In this document: positions 57,195 to 64,000 of the stretch, piece after piece
Layout: the number at the start of each line of letters is the position of its first letter
Position numbering within the stretch: position 1 is the first letter of the stretch
NCBI RefSeq assembly: GCF_000164675.2
Contig: NC_015678.1
Span: 1,860,001 to 1,924,000, forward strand
Direction: 5' to 3'
DNA length: 64,000 nucleotides
DNA from: Streptococcus parasanguinis ATCC 15912
GTDB taxonomy: Bacteria > Bacillota > Bacilli > Lactobacillales > Streptococcaceae
Program-made: the position numbers and the translations under genes
Notes under the pieces: generated by a model
Databases searched by the model: none
What the model was told of the DNA's origin: nothing
Seen by the model: only the letters and a program-made list of their open reading frames with translations

Positions 57195-57932
57195 ATGAAA
57201 AAAATTGGAACATATTTACTAGCTGTAGCCCTCTTGCTTTCCCTAGCAGCTTGCGCCCCAAAACGCTATGAGCGTAAGCACAGTCCGGTAGGAGCTTCAT
57301 CGGTCAAAAAATCATCTGACCAGGCCCAAGAAAAAGAGCAGTCAGAAGAAGCTAAGTCAGATGAACATGATAAAGAAGCCATTGGGACCTTGTCAAAAGC
57401 AGACCAAGCGGATATCTATTCGATTATTGAAAACAGTGCGTCTTTAACCTATTCACTTCAGGTGCAACCGACTCGTTTGCTGGAGTTGAACAACGATCAC
57501 AGTGCAGTTGAAGGCTACTCGCAAGACATGTTCATTGATTACTACAATACCTACACGCCAGAAACCTATAATTTACAAGATATCATTGATAAATTGAATG
57601 CAGAAGAGACATCGGACTCTATTCGCAGCCTTTCACAAGACCAGCTGATCCAACTAACAAATGAAAAGAAAGACGGCTGGATCTATTCGACAAAAGACAA
57701 GGCCTTCTACGAAATTGTAGCTGGTGGTCGTGGCGGAGCGATGCCACCGATGGAAATTCCTTCACCAGATGAATGGGTGATCAATGAAGATTCGGTTGAA
57801 GTGACAACGACCATCCAAGGGACTTCCGATCCATACAGACGTTTTGTCTTGAAACGTAACAACAAGAACTACAAGGGTGGAACACACAAAACACGCTTTT
57901 ATGTCGACAGCACAGAATTTGTGAAATCGTAA
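57195..57932 (+). CDS. Lipoprotein with PKRYER motif
   Basis: 245 residues, start after AAGGAG. Lipobox LAAC is followed by APKRYERKHSP, almost the same as in the gene 19 bases upstream, but the rest differs: an acidic linker, then an alpha/beta domain with no family I recognise (for example QLIQLTNEKKDGWIYSTKDK). Co-transcribed with its neighbour. Function is unknown. Confidence 0.8.
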   Translation: MKKIGTYLLAVALLLSLAACAPKRYERKHSPVGASSVKKSSDQAQEKEQSEEAKSDEHDKEAIGTLSKADQADIYSIIENSASLTYSLQVQPTRLLELNNDHSAVEGYSQDMFIDYYNTYTPETYNLQDIIDKLNAEETSDSIRSLSQDQLIQLTNEKKDGWIYSTKDKAFYEIVAGGRGGAMPPMEIPSPDEWVINEDSVEVTTTIQGTSDPYRRFVLKRNNKNYKGGTHKTRFYVDSTEFVKS

Positions 57933-57995
57933 AAATAAATAAAGGCTATATCTAGCTCTAGAATTTTAAAATAAGTGGAAATCAAATATTCCTCG

Positions 57996-58020
57996 AAAAA
58001 GGCTTTTAAAGCCTTTTTCT
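57996..58020 (+). terminator. Terminator of the lipoprotein pair
   Basis: AAAAAGGCTTT/AAAGCCTTTTT hairpin with a T tail. Confidence 0.85.
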
Positions 58021-58034
58021 TTTGGACTTGAATA

Positions 58035-58043
58035 TGGTAAAAT
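58035..58043 (+). promoter_or_regulatory. Promoter of the structured RNA
   Basis: Extended -10 TGG-TAAAAT (TAAAAT at 58038-58043) directly after the terminator. Transcription would begin near 58050, at the start of the repeated RNA region. Confidence 0.5.
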
Positions 58044-58049
58044 AGAGGT

Positions 58050-58610
58050 TATACGTGCTTGGATACAAAGATGAGGATATAACATACAGTAAGGCTGTTG
58101 CAATCCATATCTCGTTGAGTTGGGTGGCCTTGGTATCTTGAGTAACTGAATTTTGGCCTCATTTCTTAGGAAAAAAGATAAGATTCCTAGCACTCATCGA
58201 GTGTGGCGTCACCTTCCTATTTTTCTACAGAAATGTTCGGCAAGCCGAACCGTCCAAAATATCTTGAGTAATTGAACCCGGCCGAAAAGCTGTGTAAAAA
58301 AGATAAACTGTCTTGTCTTCATCGAAGACTTCGCCAGTTTCCTATTTTTACTTTGCTTTTTGCGGCCTTAGTATCTTGAGAATTGAACCCGCCTACAACT
58401 CTGTGGAAAAAGATAAATCTACCTAGGAGCGTTCGCTCCGTCGTTCGATTTCCTATTTTCCTTTGAGTTGCTTAACGGCTTAGTATCTTGATAGTTGAAC
58501 ACGGGCTAAATCCCTAGTGAAAAAGATAGATTTCCTGGTGTGCGTGGCACACTGCGTCAATCTCCTATTTTCATACGGGATTCTTCACGCCCTTTGTATC
58601 CTGATTTTTG
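58050..58610 (+). ncRNA. Large repeated structured RNA upstream of pnp, family unknown
   Basis: Four tandem modules of 111-125 nt (helix starts at 58160, 58285, 58396, 58510). Each has an outer helix, a 3x3 internal loop, a second helix of G(N)AAAA-type sequence, a constant internal loop AGATA opposite TCCTA, a third helix and a 5-6 bp terminal hairpin. The helix sequences differ between modules but remain paired. A TATCTTGA box precedes each module (58134, 58260, 58372, 58484) and a fifth, TATCCTGA, ends the region (58597). GGATACAAAG at 58061-58070 is complementary to CTTTGTATCC at 58592-58601. With no terminator before pnp it may be the pnp leader; a TATAAT at 58622-58627 could give pnp a separate start. 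I recognise no known RNA family. Confidence 0.7.
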
Positions 58611-58651
58611 TAGGCAAGTCGTATAATTTTATCAATCCAAAGGGGATTACA

Positions 58652-60874
58652 ATGACAAAACAAGTGTTTCAAACGACTTTTGCGGGTCGTGAGTTAATCG
58701 TAGAGACGGGTCAGGTTGCGAAGCAAGCAAATGGCGCTGTTGTCGTGCGTTATGGTGAGTCAACTGTCTTGACGGCAGCTGTCATGTCTAAGAAAATGGC
58801 AACTGGGGATTTCTTCCCACTTCAAGTCAACTACGAAGAAAAAATGTATGCGGCTGGGAAATTTCCTGGTGGCTTTATGAAACGGGAAGGTCGTCCTTCT
58901 ACAGATGCGACCTTGACAGCGCGTTTGATTGACCGTCCGATCCGTCCTATGTTTGCGGAAGGTTTCCGTAATGAAGTGCAAGTCATCAACACAGTCCTTT
59001 CTTACGATGAAAATGCATCTGCCCCAATGGCAGCCATGTTTGGTTCATCATTGGCTCTTTCTATCTCAGATATTCCGTTTGACGGACCAATCGCTGGGGT
59101 ACAAGTAGGCTATGTGGACGGGGAAATCATCATCAACCCAACGCAAGAACAAGCAGAGCGCTCTCTTCTTGAATTGACAGTAGCTGGTACTAAACACGCT
59201 ATCAACATGGTAGAGTCTGGTGCCAAAGAATTGTCAGAAGAAATCATGTTGGAAGCTCTTCTCAAAGGGCACGAAGCCGTTAAAGAATTGATTGCCTTCC
59301 AAGAAGAAATCGTTGTGGCAGTTGGGAAAGAAAAAGCAGAAGTTGAATTGCTTCATGTAGATGCTGACTTGCAGGCTGAAATCATCGCAGCCTACAACAG
59401 CGACCTTCAAAAAGCGGTTCAAGTAGAAGAAAAATTGGCTCGTGAAGCTGCGACTCAAGCAGTCAAAGACCAAGTCACAGCAGTTTACGAAGAAAAATAT
59501 GCAGACCACGAAGAGTTTGATCGCATCATGCGGGACGTGGCTGAAATCTTGGAACAAATGGAACACGCAGAAGTGCGCCGTTTGATCACAGAAGACAAGG
59601 TTCGTCCGGATGGTCGTAAGGTCGATGAAATCCGTCCTTTGGATGCACAAGTTGACTATCTTCCTCGTGTGCACGGTTCAGGTCTCTTTACGCGTGGACA
59701 AACGCAAGCCCTTTCTGTCTTGACCTTGGCACCAATGGGTGAAACGCAAATCATCGATGGTTTGGATCCTGAGTATAAGAAACGCTTTATGCACCACTAC
59801 AACTTCCCACAATACTCTGTAGGGGAAACAGGTCGTTACGGTGCGCCTGGTCGTCGTGAAATTGGTCACGGTGCTCTTGGTGAGCGTGCCCTTGCTCAAG
59901 TATTGCCAAGCTTGGAAGAATTCCCATATGCCATCCGTTTGGTAGCAGAAGTATTGGAATCAAATGGTTCTTCATCTCAAGCATCTATCTGTGCGGGAAC
60001 ACTTGCCCTTATGGCTGGTGGTGTGCCAATCAAGGCCCCAGTAGCTGGTATTGCCATGGGTCTCATCTCAGATGGAAACAACTACACCGTATTGACAGAT
60101 ATCCAAGGTTTGGAAGACCACTTTGGAGATATGGACTTCAAGGTTGCTGGAACTCGTGACGGGATTACAGCCCTTCAAATGGATATCAAGATCCAAGGGA
60201 TTACTGCAGAAATCTTGACAGAAGCGCTTGCCCAAGCCAAGAAAGCTCGTTTTGAAATCCTTGACGTGATTGAAGCAACCATTCCAGAAGTGCGTCCAGA
60301 ATTGGCGCCAACTGCTCCGAAAATTGATACCATCAAGATTGATGTCGACAAGATCAAGATTGTCATCGGTAAGGGTGGAGAAACCATCGATAAGATCATC
60401 GCTGAAACAGGCGTTAAGATTGATATCGACGAAGAAGGGAACGTATCGATCTACTCGAGCGACCAAGATGCCATTAACCGTGCTAAGGAAATCATTGCTG
60501 GTTTGGTGCGTGAAGCCAAAGTGGATGAAGTCTACCATGCCAAAGTGGTTCGGATTGAGAAATTCGGTGCCTTTGTCAACCTCTTTGACAAGACAGATGC
60601 CCTCGTTCACATCTCTGAAATGGCTTGGACTCGTACCAACCGTGTCGAAGACTTGGTAGCGATTGGCGATGAAGTGGATGTCAAGATTATCAAGATTGAC
60701 GAAAAAGGTCGTGTCGATGCTTCTATGAAGGCACTATTGCCACGTCCGCCAAAACCTGAACATTCAGAAGAAAAAGGTGAAAAGGGTCCTCGTCATGGCG
60801 ATCGTCCTCGTCACCACAACAAAGATCACAAACCTAAAAAAGACTTTACCATTACACAAAAAGATTCAGAATAA
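58652..60874 (+). CDS. pnp: Polynucleotide phosphorylase
   Basis: 740 residues from ATG 58652, after AAAGGGGA; a long in-frame extension upstream runs through the RNA repeats and is rejected. Two RNase PH-like domains are present (start [20 protein letters not shown]; second with [15 protein letters not shown] and the catalytic [18 protein letters not shown]). A KH domain ([19 protein letters not shown]) and an S1 domain ([14 protein letters not shown]) bind RNA. The tail is His/Lys-rich. PNPase degrades RNA 3' to 5' using phosphate. In E. coli it controls its own mRNA through a leader structure, which makes the complex leader here notable. Confidence 0.97.
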   Translation: MTKQVFQTTFAGRELIVETGQVAKQANGAVVVRYGESTVLTAAVMSKKMATGDFFPLQVNYEEKMYAAGKFPGGFMKREGRPSTDATLTARLIDRPIRPMFAEGFRNEVQVINTVLSYDENASAPMAAMFGSSLALSISDIPFDGPIAGVQVGYVDGEIIINPTQEQAERSLLELTVAGTKHAINMVESGAKELSEEIMLEALLKGHEAVKELIAFQEEIVVAVGKEKAEVELLHVDADLQAEIIAAYNSDLQKAVQVEEKLAREAATQAVKDQVTAVYEEKYADHEEFDRIMRDVAEILEQMEHAEVRRLITEDKVRPDGRKVDEIRPLDAQVDYLPRVHGSGLFTRGQTQALSVLTLAPMGETQIIDGLDPEYKKRFMHHYNFPQYSVGETGRYGAPGRREIGHGALGERALAQVLPSLEEFPYAIRLVAEVLESNGSSSQASICAGTLALMAGGVPIKAPVAGIAMGLISDGNNYTVLTDIQGLEDHFGDMDFKVAGTRDGITALQMDIKIQGITAEILTEALAQAKKARFEILDVIEATIPEVRPELAPTAPKIDTIKIDVDKIKIVIGKGGETIDKIIAETGVKIDIDEEGNVSIYSSDQDAINRAKEIIAGLVREAKVDEVYHAKVVRIEKFGAFVNLFDKTDALVHISEMAWTRTNRVEDLVAIGDEVDVKIIKIDEKGRVDASMKALLPRPPKPEHSEEKGEKGPRHGDRPRHHNKDHKPKKDFTITQKDSE

Positions 60875-60898
60875 TCATTAGAAAAGGAGGAGCACGGT

Positions 60899-61516
60899 AT
60901 GGGATGGTGGCGTGAAACCATCAATATTGTAAAAGAAAATGACCCAGCAGCGCGTACCTCGCTGGAGGTCCTTTTGACCTATCCGGGCGTCAAAGCACTG
61001 GCAGCTCACCGTGTTTCCCACTTTTTGTGGAACCATGGATTTAAGCTCTTGGCGCGGATGCACAGCCAATTCTGGCGTTTTTGGACCCAGATTGAGATCC
61101 ATCCAGGTGCGACCATTGCTTCTGGTGTCTTTATCGACCATGGAGCGGGCCTCGTTATCGGGGAAACAGCCATTGTTGAAAAAGGCGTTATGCTCTACCA
61201 TGGGGTGACCCTTGGGGGAACAGGAAAGGATGTCGGCAAACGCCATCCAACGGTACGTGAAGGAGCCTTGGTCTCCGCTCATGCCCAAGTCATCGGCCCA
61301 GTGGAAATCGGAGCCAAGGCCAAAGTCGGAGCGGGAGCTGTCGTCGTCTCAGATGTACCAAGTGATGTAACCGTTGTCGGTGTTCCTGCCAAGATTGTGC
61401 GGGTGCACGGTCGAAAAGACGAACCAGTCATTCATCAAGAAGAAGAAAAACGGGAATACTACATGAACAAGCTGGAGCATGCTAAGGAAGCCAGCCATCG
61501 GTCTTCGAGTTTGTAA
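60899..61516 (+). CDS. cysE: Serine O-acetyltransferase
   Basis: 205 residues. A helical N-terminal domain (ETINIVKENDPAARTSLEVL) precedes the left-handed beta-helix of hexapeptide repeats (EIHPGATIASGVFIDHGAGL, then VIGETAIVEKGVMLYHGVTLGG). The catalytic His/Asp region DHGAG and the final AKVGAGAVVVSDVP and VPAKIV are normal. It acetylates serine for cysteine synthesis. The start follows AAAGGAGG, 24 bases after pnp. Two genes on lies cysS, which uses the product cysteine. Confidence 0.95.
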   Translation: MGWWRETINIVKENDPAARTSLEVLLTYPGVKALAAHRVSHFLWNHGFKLLARMHSQFWRFWTQIEIHPGATIASGVFIDHGAGLVIGETAIVEKGVMLYHGVTLGGTGKDVGKRHPTVREGALVSAHAQVIGPVEIGAKAKVGAGAVVVSDVPSDVTVVGVPAKIVRVHGRKDEPVIHQEEEKREYYMNKLEHAKEASHRSSSL

Positions 61517-61528
61517 GGAGATCGCTAC

Positions 61529-62395
61529 GTGATTCAATCAACCAATACATTGAATGACCACCAACTACTGGAAGCAAAGGCCCTTATTGCCATTTGTCAG
61601 AAGTATGACGGAACGTTTCGGGATCCTTATCTCTCCAATATGCTCAATTTTGATCCCGATATGCCGGCCTTTTTCCTTTATTATGAAAAAGGTGAACTTG
61701 TTGGCCTATTAACTATCTATGCGGATGACCAAGATGTGGAAGTAGCGATCCTGGTCCACCCTAATCATCGTCGTCAGGGAATTGCGCGTGCTTTGTATAG
61801 AAGTTTTGAGAAAGAAACGGCATCTTATCCAATTGAGTCTGTGACTTTTCAGACAGAGCGTATTTTTCTAGAGCGCCATCCTGATTTTGCCAGCAATTGG
61901 GGACTGGTTGAGGATGACGAAACAGAAACCTGGTTAGGACGTGATCGAACCACTTATGCATTAGATTCCCGTTCGGATGTCGATGTGCTCTTGGCAGATC
62001 CTTCTTATCTTGAAGCCATTGCCCAGCTCCACCACCAAACCTTTTCAGATGAAGTGGAAGCACCGGAAGTGAGCCACAGATACATTTCAGAGGCTTTGAA
62101 GGATCCTGATAGTCTGCTGTACATATTACTCAAAGAAGGTCAAGTGATTGGCGTTTGTACGGTCGATGTATCTGGAAAATGCAATTACCTTTATGGACTT
62201 GCGATTGCTGAAGTCTATCGTGGGCAAGGTTACGGAAGCTATCTAGCAAAATCCCTCATCAACCAACTCATTGAGCAAAATGATAAGGAATTTCAGATTG
62301 CAGTGGAAGATAGCAATGTAGGTGCCAAACGCTTGTATGAAAAGATTAGCTTTATCAAACAGACTCAGGCGGTTTATCTAGATAGGAAAGAGTGA
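61529..62395 (+). CDS. GNAT acetyltransferase with two GNAT halves
   Basis: 288 residues from a GTG preceded by AAGGAGATC. Two GNAT domains: the first has VEVAILVHPNHRRQGIARALY (acetyl-CoA motif RRQGIA at about residues 81-86), the second GLAIAEVYRGQGYGSYLAKS (RGQGYG). Double GNAT proteins of this type often have only one working half and modify amines on small molecules or proteins. It lies 12 bases after cysE and four before the next gene, so it is part of this operon. The substrate is unknown. Confidence 0.85.
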   Translation: MIQSTNTLNDHQLLEAKALIAICQKYDGTFRDPYLSNMLNFDPDMPAFFLYYEKGELVGLLTIYADDQDVEVAILVHPNHRRQGIARALYRSFEKETASYPIESVTFQTERIFLERHPDFASNWGLVEDDETETWLGRDRTTYALDSRSDVDVLLADPSYLEAIAQLHHQTFSDEVEAPEVSHRYISEALKDPDSLLYILLKEGQVIGVCTVDVSGKCNYLYGLAIAEVYRGQGYGSYLAKSLINQLIEQNDKEFQIAVEDSNVGAKRLYEKISFIKQTQAVYLDRKE

Positions 62396-62399
62396 ATAA

Positions 62400-63164
62400 A
62401 TGTTACTAGAAGAATTTGAAAATGTACCTGCTGTGATAGAGCCAACTGATCGAAGCCTTCTTAGTAGTGGAGAAATTTGTGACACTATTATTCTGTCTTT
62501 TAATGGAGAGATAGTGGAAAGAGTCAAGCAGATAGACGGAGTCTATGAAGGTGGTTATCTCACCAACCTAAATGGCAAATTTCCATGGTATATCTATGAA
62601 GTAGATGGACTTAAACTTGCAGTTGCTATGGCTACTATTGGAGCTCCAATGGTTGTGGGTTTCTTAGAAGAACTCAAAGCGAGAGGTTTTAACAACTTTA
62701 TTGTTCTGGGCTCTTGTGGAGTTCTAGATCAGTCTATTCAAGCAGATAAAATTATTATACCAAGTTCAGCTCTACGTGATGAAGGTACAAGTTACCACTA
62801 CGCTCCAGCAAGTGATGAGATTTCTTATGATGAAGCGCTTCTCTCAACTCTGGAGAACGCTTTGAACAAATCTGGTATTGAGCACATTCGGACTAAAGCT
62901 TGGACGACAGATGCCTTCTATCGTGAAACAGCTGCTAAGGTTAAACGAAGACTTGCAGCAGGAGCGAAAGTTGTAGATATGGAAGCTTCGGCTATCATGG
63001 CTTGGGCTCAATATCGACAAGCCAAGGTCTATCAATTTTTCTACACGGCTGACTATGTGGATCATCACAATCACGAATGGGATGCTAGACGTGAAGATAG
63101 AAAAGCAGATGCTATGACTTTCTTTAAGATTGCTGTCGATATTGCGTTAGAGTTGGAAAAATGA
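62400..63164 (+). CDS. Nucleoside phosphorylase family protein
   Basis: 254 residues of the PNP_UDP superfamily. Signatures are FIVLGSCGVLDQS (phosphate loop), the DEGTSYHYAP substrate region and VVDMEASAIMAWAQYR, in which the DMEAS motif holds the base-specific ligand. It would cleave a purine or uridine nucleoside with phosphate. Starts four bases after the GNAT gene. Specificity cannot be set from sequence. Confidence 0.88.
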   Translation: MLLEEFENVPAVIEPTDRSLLSSGEICDTIILSFNGEIVERVKQIDGVYEGGYLTNLNGKFPWYIYEVDGLKLAVAMATIGAPMVVGFLEELKARGFNNFIVLGSCGVLDQSIQADKIIIPSSALRDEGTSYHYAPASDEISYDEALLSTLENALNKSGIEHIRTKAWTTDAFYRETAAKVKRRLAAGAKVVDMEASAIMAWAQYRQAKVYQFFYTADYVDHHNHEWDARREDRKADAMTFFKIAVDIALELEK

Positions 63165-63205
63165 GAATATAGATTCAAAATCTAAAAACAGAAAGGAAAT
63201 GAAGC

Positions 63206-64000
63206 GTGTTAAAAATTTATGATACCATGTCTCGTGATTTGCGAGAATTTATCCCCATCGAGGAAGGAAAGGTCCGCATGTATGTTTGTGGGCCAACGGT
63301 TTACAACTATATCCACGTAGGGAATGCCCGCTCAACGGTGGCCTTTGACACGATTCGTCGCTACTTTGAGTATCGTGGCTACGAAGTTGCCTACATTTCC
63401 AACTTTACAGATGTGGATGATAAGATCATTAACCGTGCCAAAGAAGAAGGCATTACTCCACAGGAAGTGGCAGACAAGTATATTGCGGCCTTCCGTGAGG
63501 ATGTAACGGCTCTTGGCGTGAAACCTGCAACCCGCCACCCTCGTGTGGTCGAGTTTATGGATGACATCATTCGTTTTGTCGCTGACTTGATCGAAAAAGA
63601 CTATGCCTATGAGAGCCAAGGCGATGTCTATTTCCGTGTGGAAAAATCCCACAACTATGCTAAGTTAGCCAATAAAACTCTAGAAGACTTGGAACTAGGC
63701 GCTTCAGGTCGGACAGATGAAGAAACAGCTCGCAAGGAAAATCCAGTCGACTTTGCCCTCTGGAAGGCTGCCAAACCAGGTGAGATTTCTTGGGACAGCC
63801 CTTGGGGACCTGGTCGTCCTGGTTGGCACATCGAGTGTTCAGTCATGTCAACGGGGATTTTAGGGGATACTATTGATATCCACGGTGGTGGAGCTGACCT
63901 TGAGTTTCCTCATCATACCAATGAAATCGCTCAATCAGAAGCTAAGACTGGAAAAACTTTTGCCAATTACTGGATGCACAATGGCTTTGTCAATATCGAT
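63206..64000 (+). CDS. cysS: Cysteinyl-tRNA synthetase, 3' end outside the window
   Basis: The first 265 codons from GTG 63206, preceded by [31 protein letters not shown] at the start; zinc cysteine in [13 protein letters not shown]-like HVGNARS; the second zinc-ligand region [10 protein letters not shown]; and [11 protein letters not shown]. All class I landmarks up to that point are present; the KMSKS loop and anticodon domain lie beyond position 64000. The reading frame is open to the last base, so this is a window truncation, not a broken gene. Confidence 0.96.
   Translation, partial: MLKIYDTMSRDLREFIPIEEGKVRMYVCGPTVYNYIHVGNARSTVAFDTIRRYFEYRGYEVAYISNFTDVDDKIINRAKEEGITPQEVADKYIAAFREDVTALGVKPATRHPRVVEFMDDIIRFVADLIEKDYAYESQGDVYFRVEKSHNYAKLANKTLEDLELGASGRTDEETARKENPVDFALWKAAKPGEISWDSPWGPGRPGWHIECSVMSTGILGDTIDIHGGGADLEFPHHTNEIAQSEAKTGKTFANYWMHNGFVNID

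Noticed and set aside
58050-58610. CRISPR array reading of the tandem units upstream of pnp
   Set aside because: The conserved parts are spread over each unit and pair internally; no 28-36 base identical repeats with unique spacers and no cas genes in the window.
58050-58610. T-box, RNase P, tmRNA or a glycine-type tandem riboswitch in the same region
   Set aside because: I could not find the defining motifs of those families (for example T-box TGGNACC sequence or GAGGAAAGTCC); the AGATA/TCCTA loop does not belong to any I know. A covariance search is still needed.
58517-58651. N-terminal extension of pnp by 45 codons
   Set aside because: It reads through the structured RNA; ATG 58652 has a proper ribosome site and gives the normal PNPase start.

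Overview
The window is chromosomal DNA of a streptococcus, most likely of the sanguinis/mitis type. The low-GC codon use, ClpL, the YajC, UppS-CdsA-RseP-ProS and PolC blocks, LPXTG and DUF1310 proteins and streptococcal intergenic repeats all fit. I cannot fix the species from the sequence alone.

Layout. 87-4227: a URO-D-family gene followed by a polar amino-acid-type ABC importer (binding protein, two permeases, ATPase). 4336-8001: three tandem DUF1310-type lipoproteins, a lipase-motif protein with a helical C-terminus, and two small helical proteins; I read this as a reverse-arranged type VII secretion (T7SS) lipase effector locus. 8082-10958: clpL with a long unusual leader, then a small DNA-binding-like protein. 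11054-16319: the housekeeping run yajC, uppS, cdsA, rseP, proS. 16697-33792: a complete T7SSb locus (esxA, esaA, essA, esaB, essB, essC) running into an LXG effector module: two helical targeting partners, a glycine-zipper LXG toxin, three paralogous membrane proteins that are probable immunity proteins, a DUF4176 protein, orphan toxin 3' ends and a lipoprotein. 34113-38507: polC. 38578-39181: a DinJ/YafQ-type toxin-antitoxin pair. 39499-42351: a beta-helix plus double CbxX-type AAA ATPase. 42607-48709: pepS, def, a Crp/Fnr regulator divergent from two paralogous MFS transporters, and a pseudouridine synthase. 48929-51019: an LPXTG, Cna_B-repeat adhesin or pilin. 51446-57932: rpsO, DUF4649, thioredoxin, a CPYC thioredoxin-like protein and an excalibur lipoprotein, pepF, and two lipoproteins sharing a PKRYER motif. 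58035-63164: a large repeated structured RNA ahead of pnp, then cysE, a double GNAT protein and a nucleoside phosphorylase. The window ends inside cysS.

How it fits together. The T7SSb genes build a membrane channel driven by EssC. EssC's 3' third changes base composition just where the effector genes begin, as expected if EssC tail and effector cassette are exchanged together. The LXG toxin would be escorted by the two small helical proteins upstream of it and neutralised in the producer and its kin by the downstream membrane proteins. The extra immunity copies each carry a leftover toxin tail in front of them, the signature of displaced effector cassettes. A second putative effector locus (4336-8001) lies about 9 kb upstream of esxA, and both promoters carry helically phased GTAAC-type half-sites, suggesting a shared regulator.

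The least explained feature is 58050-58610. It holds four tandem RNA modules of 111-125 nt whose helices change sequence but keep pairing, each with the same AGATA/TCCTA internal loop, and with a 10-bp complement linking the first and last parts. I recognise no known RNA family in it.
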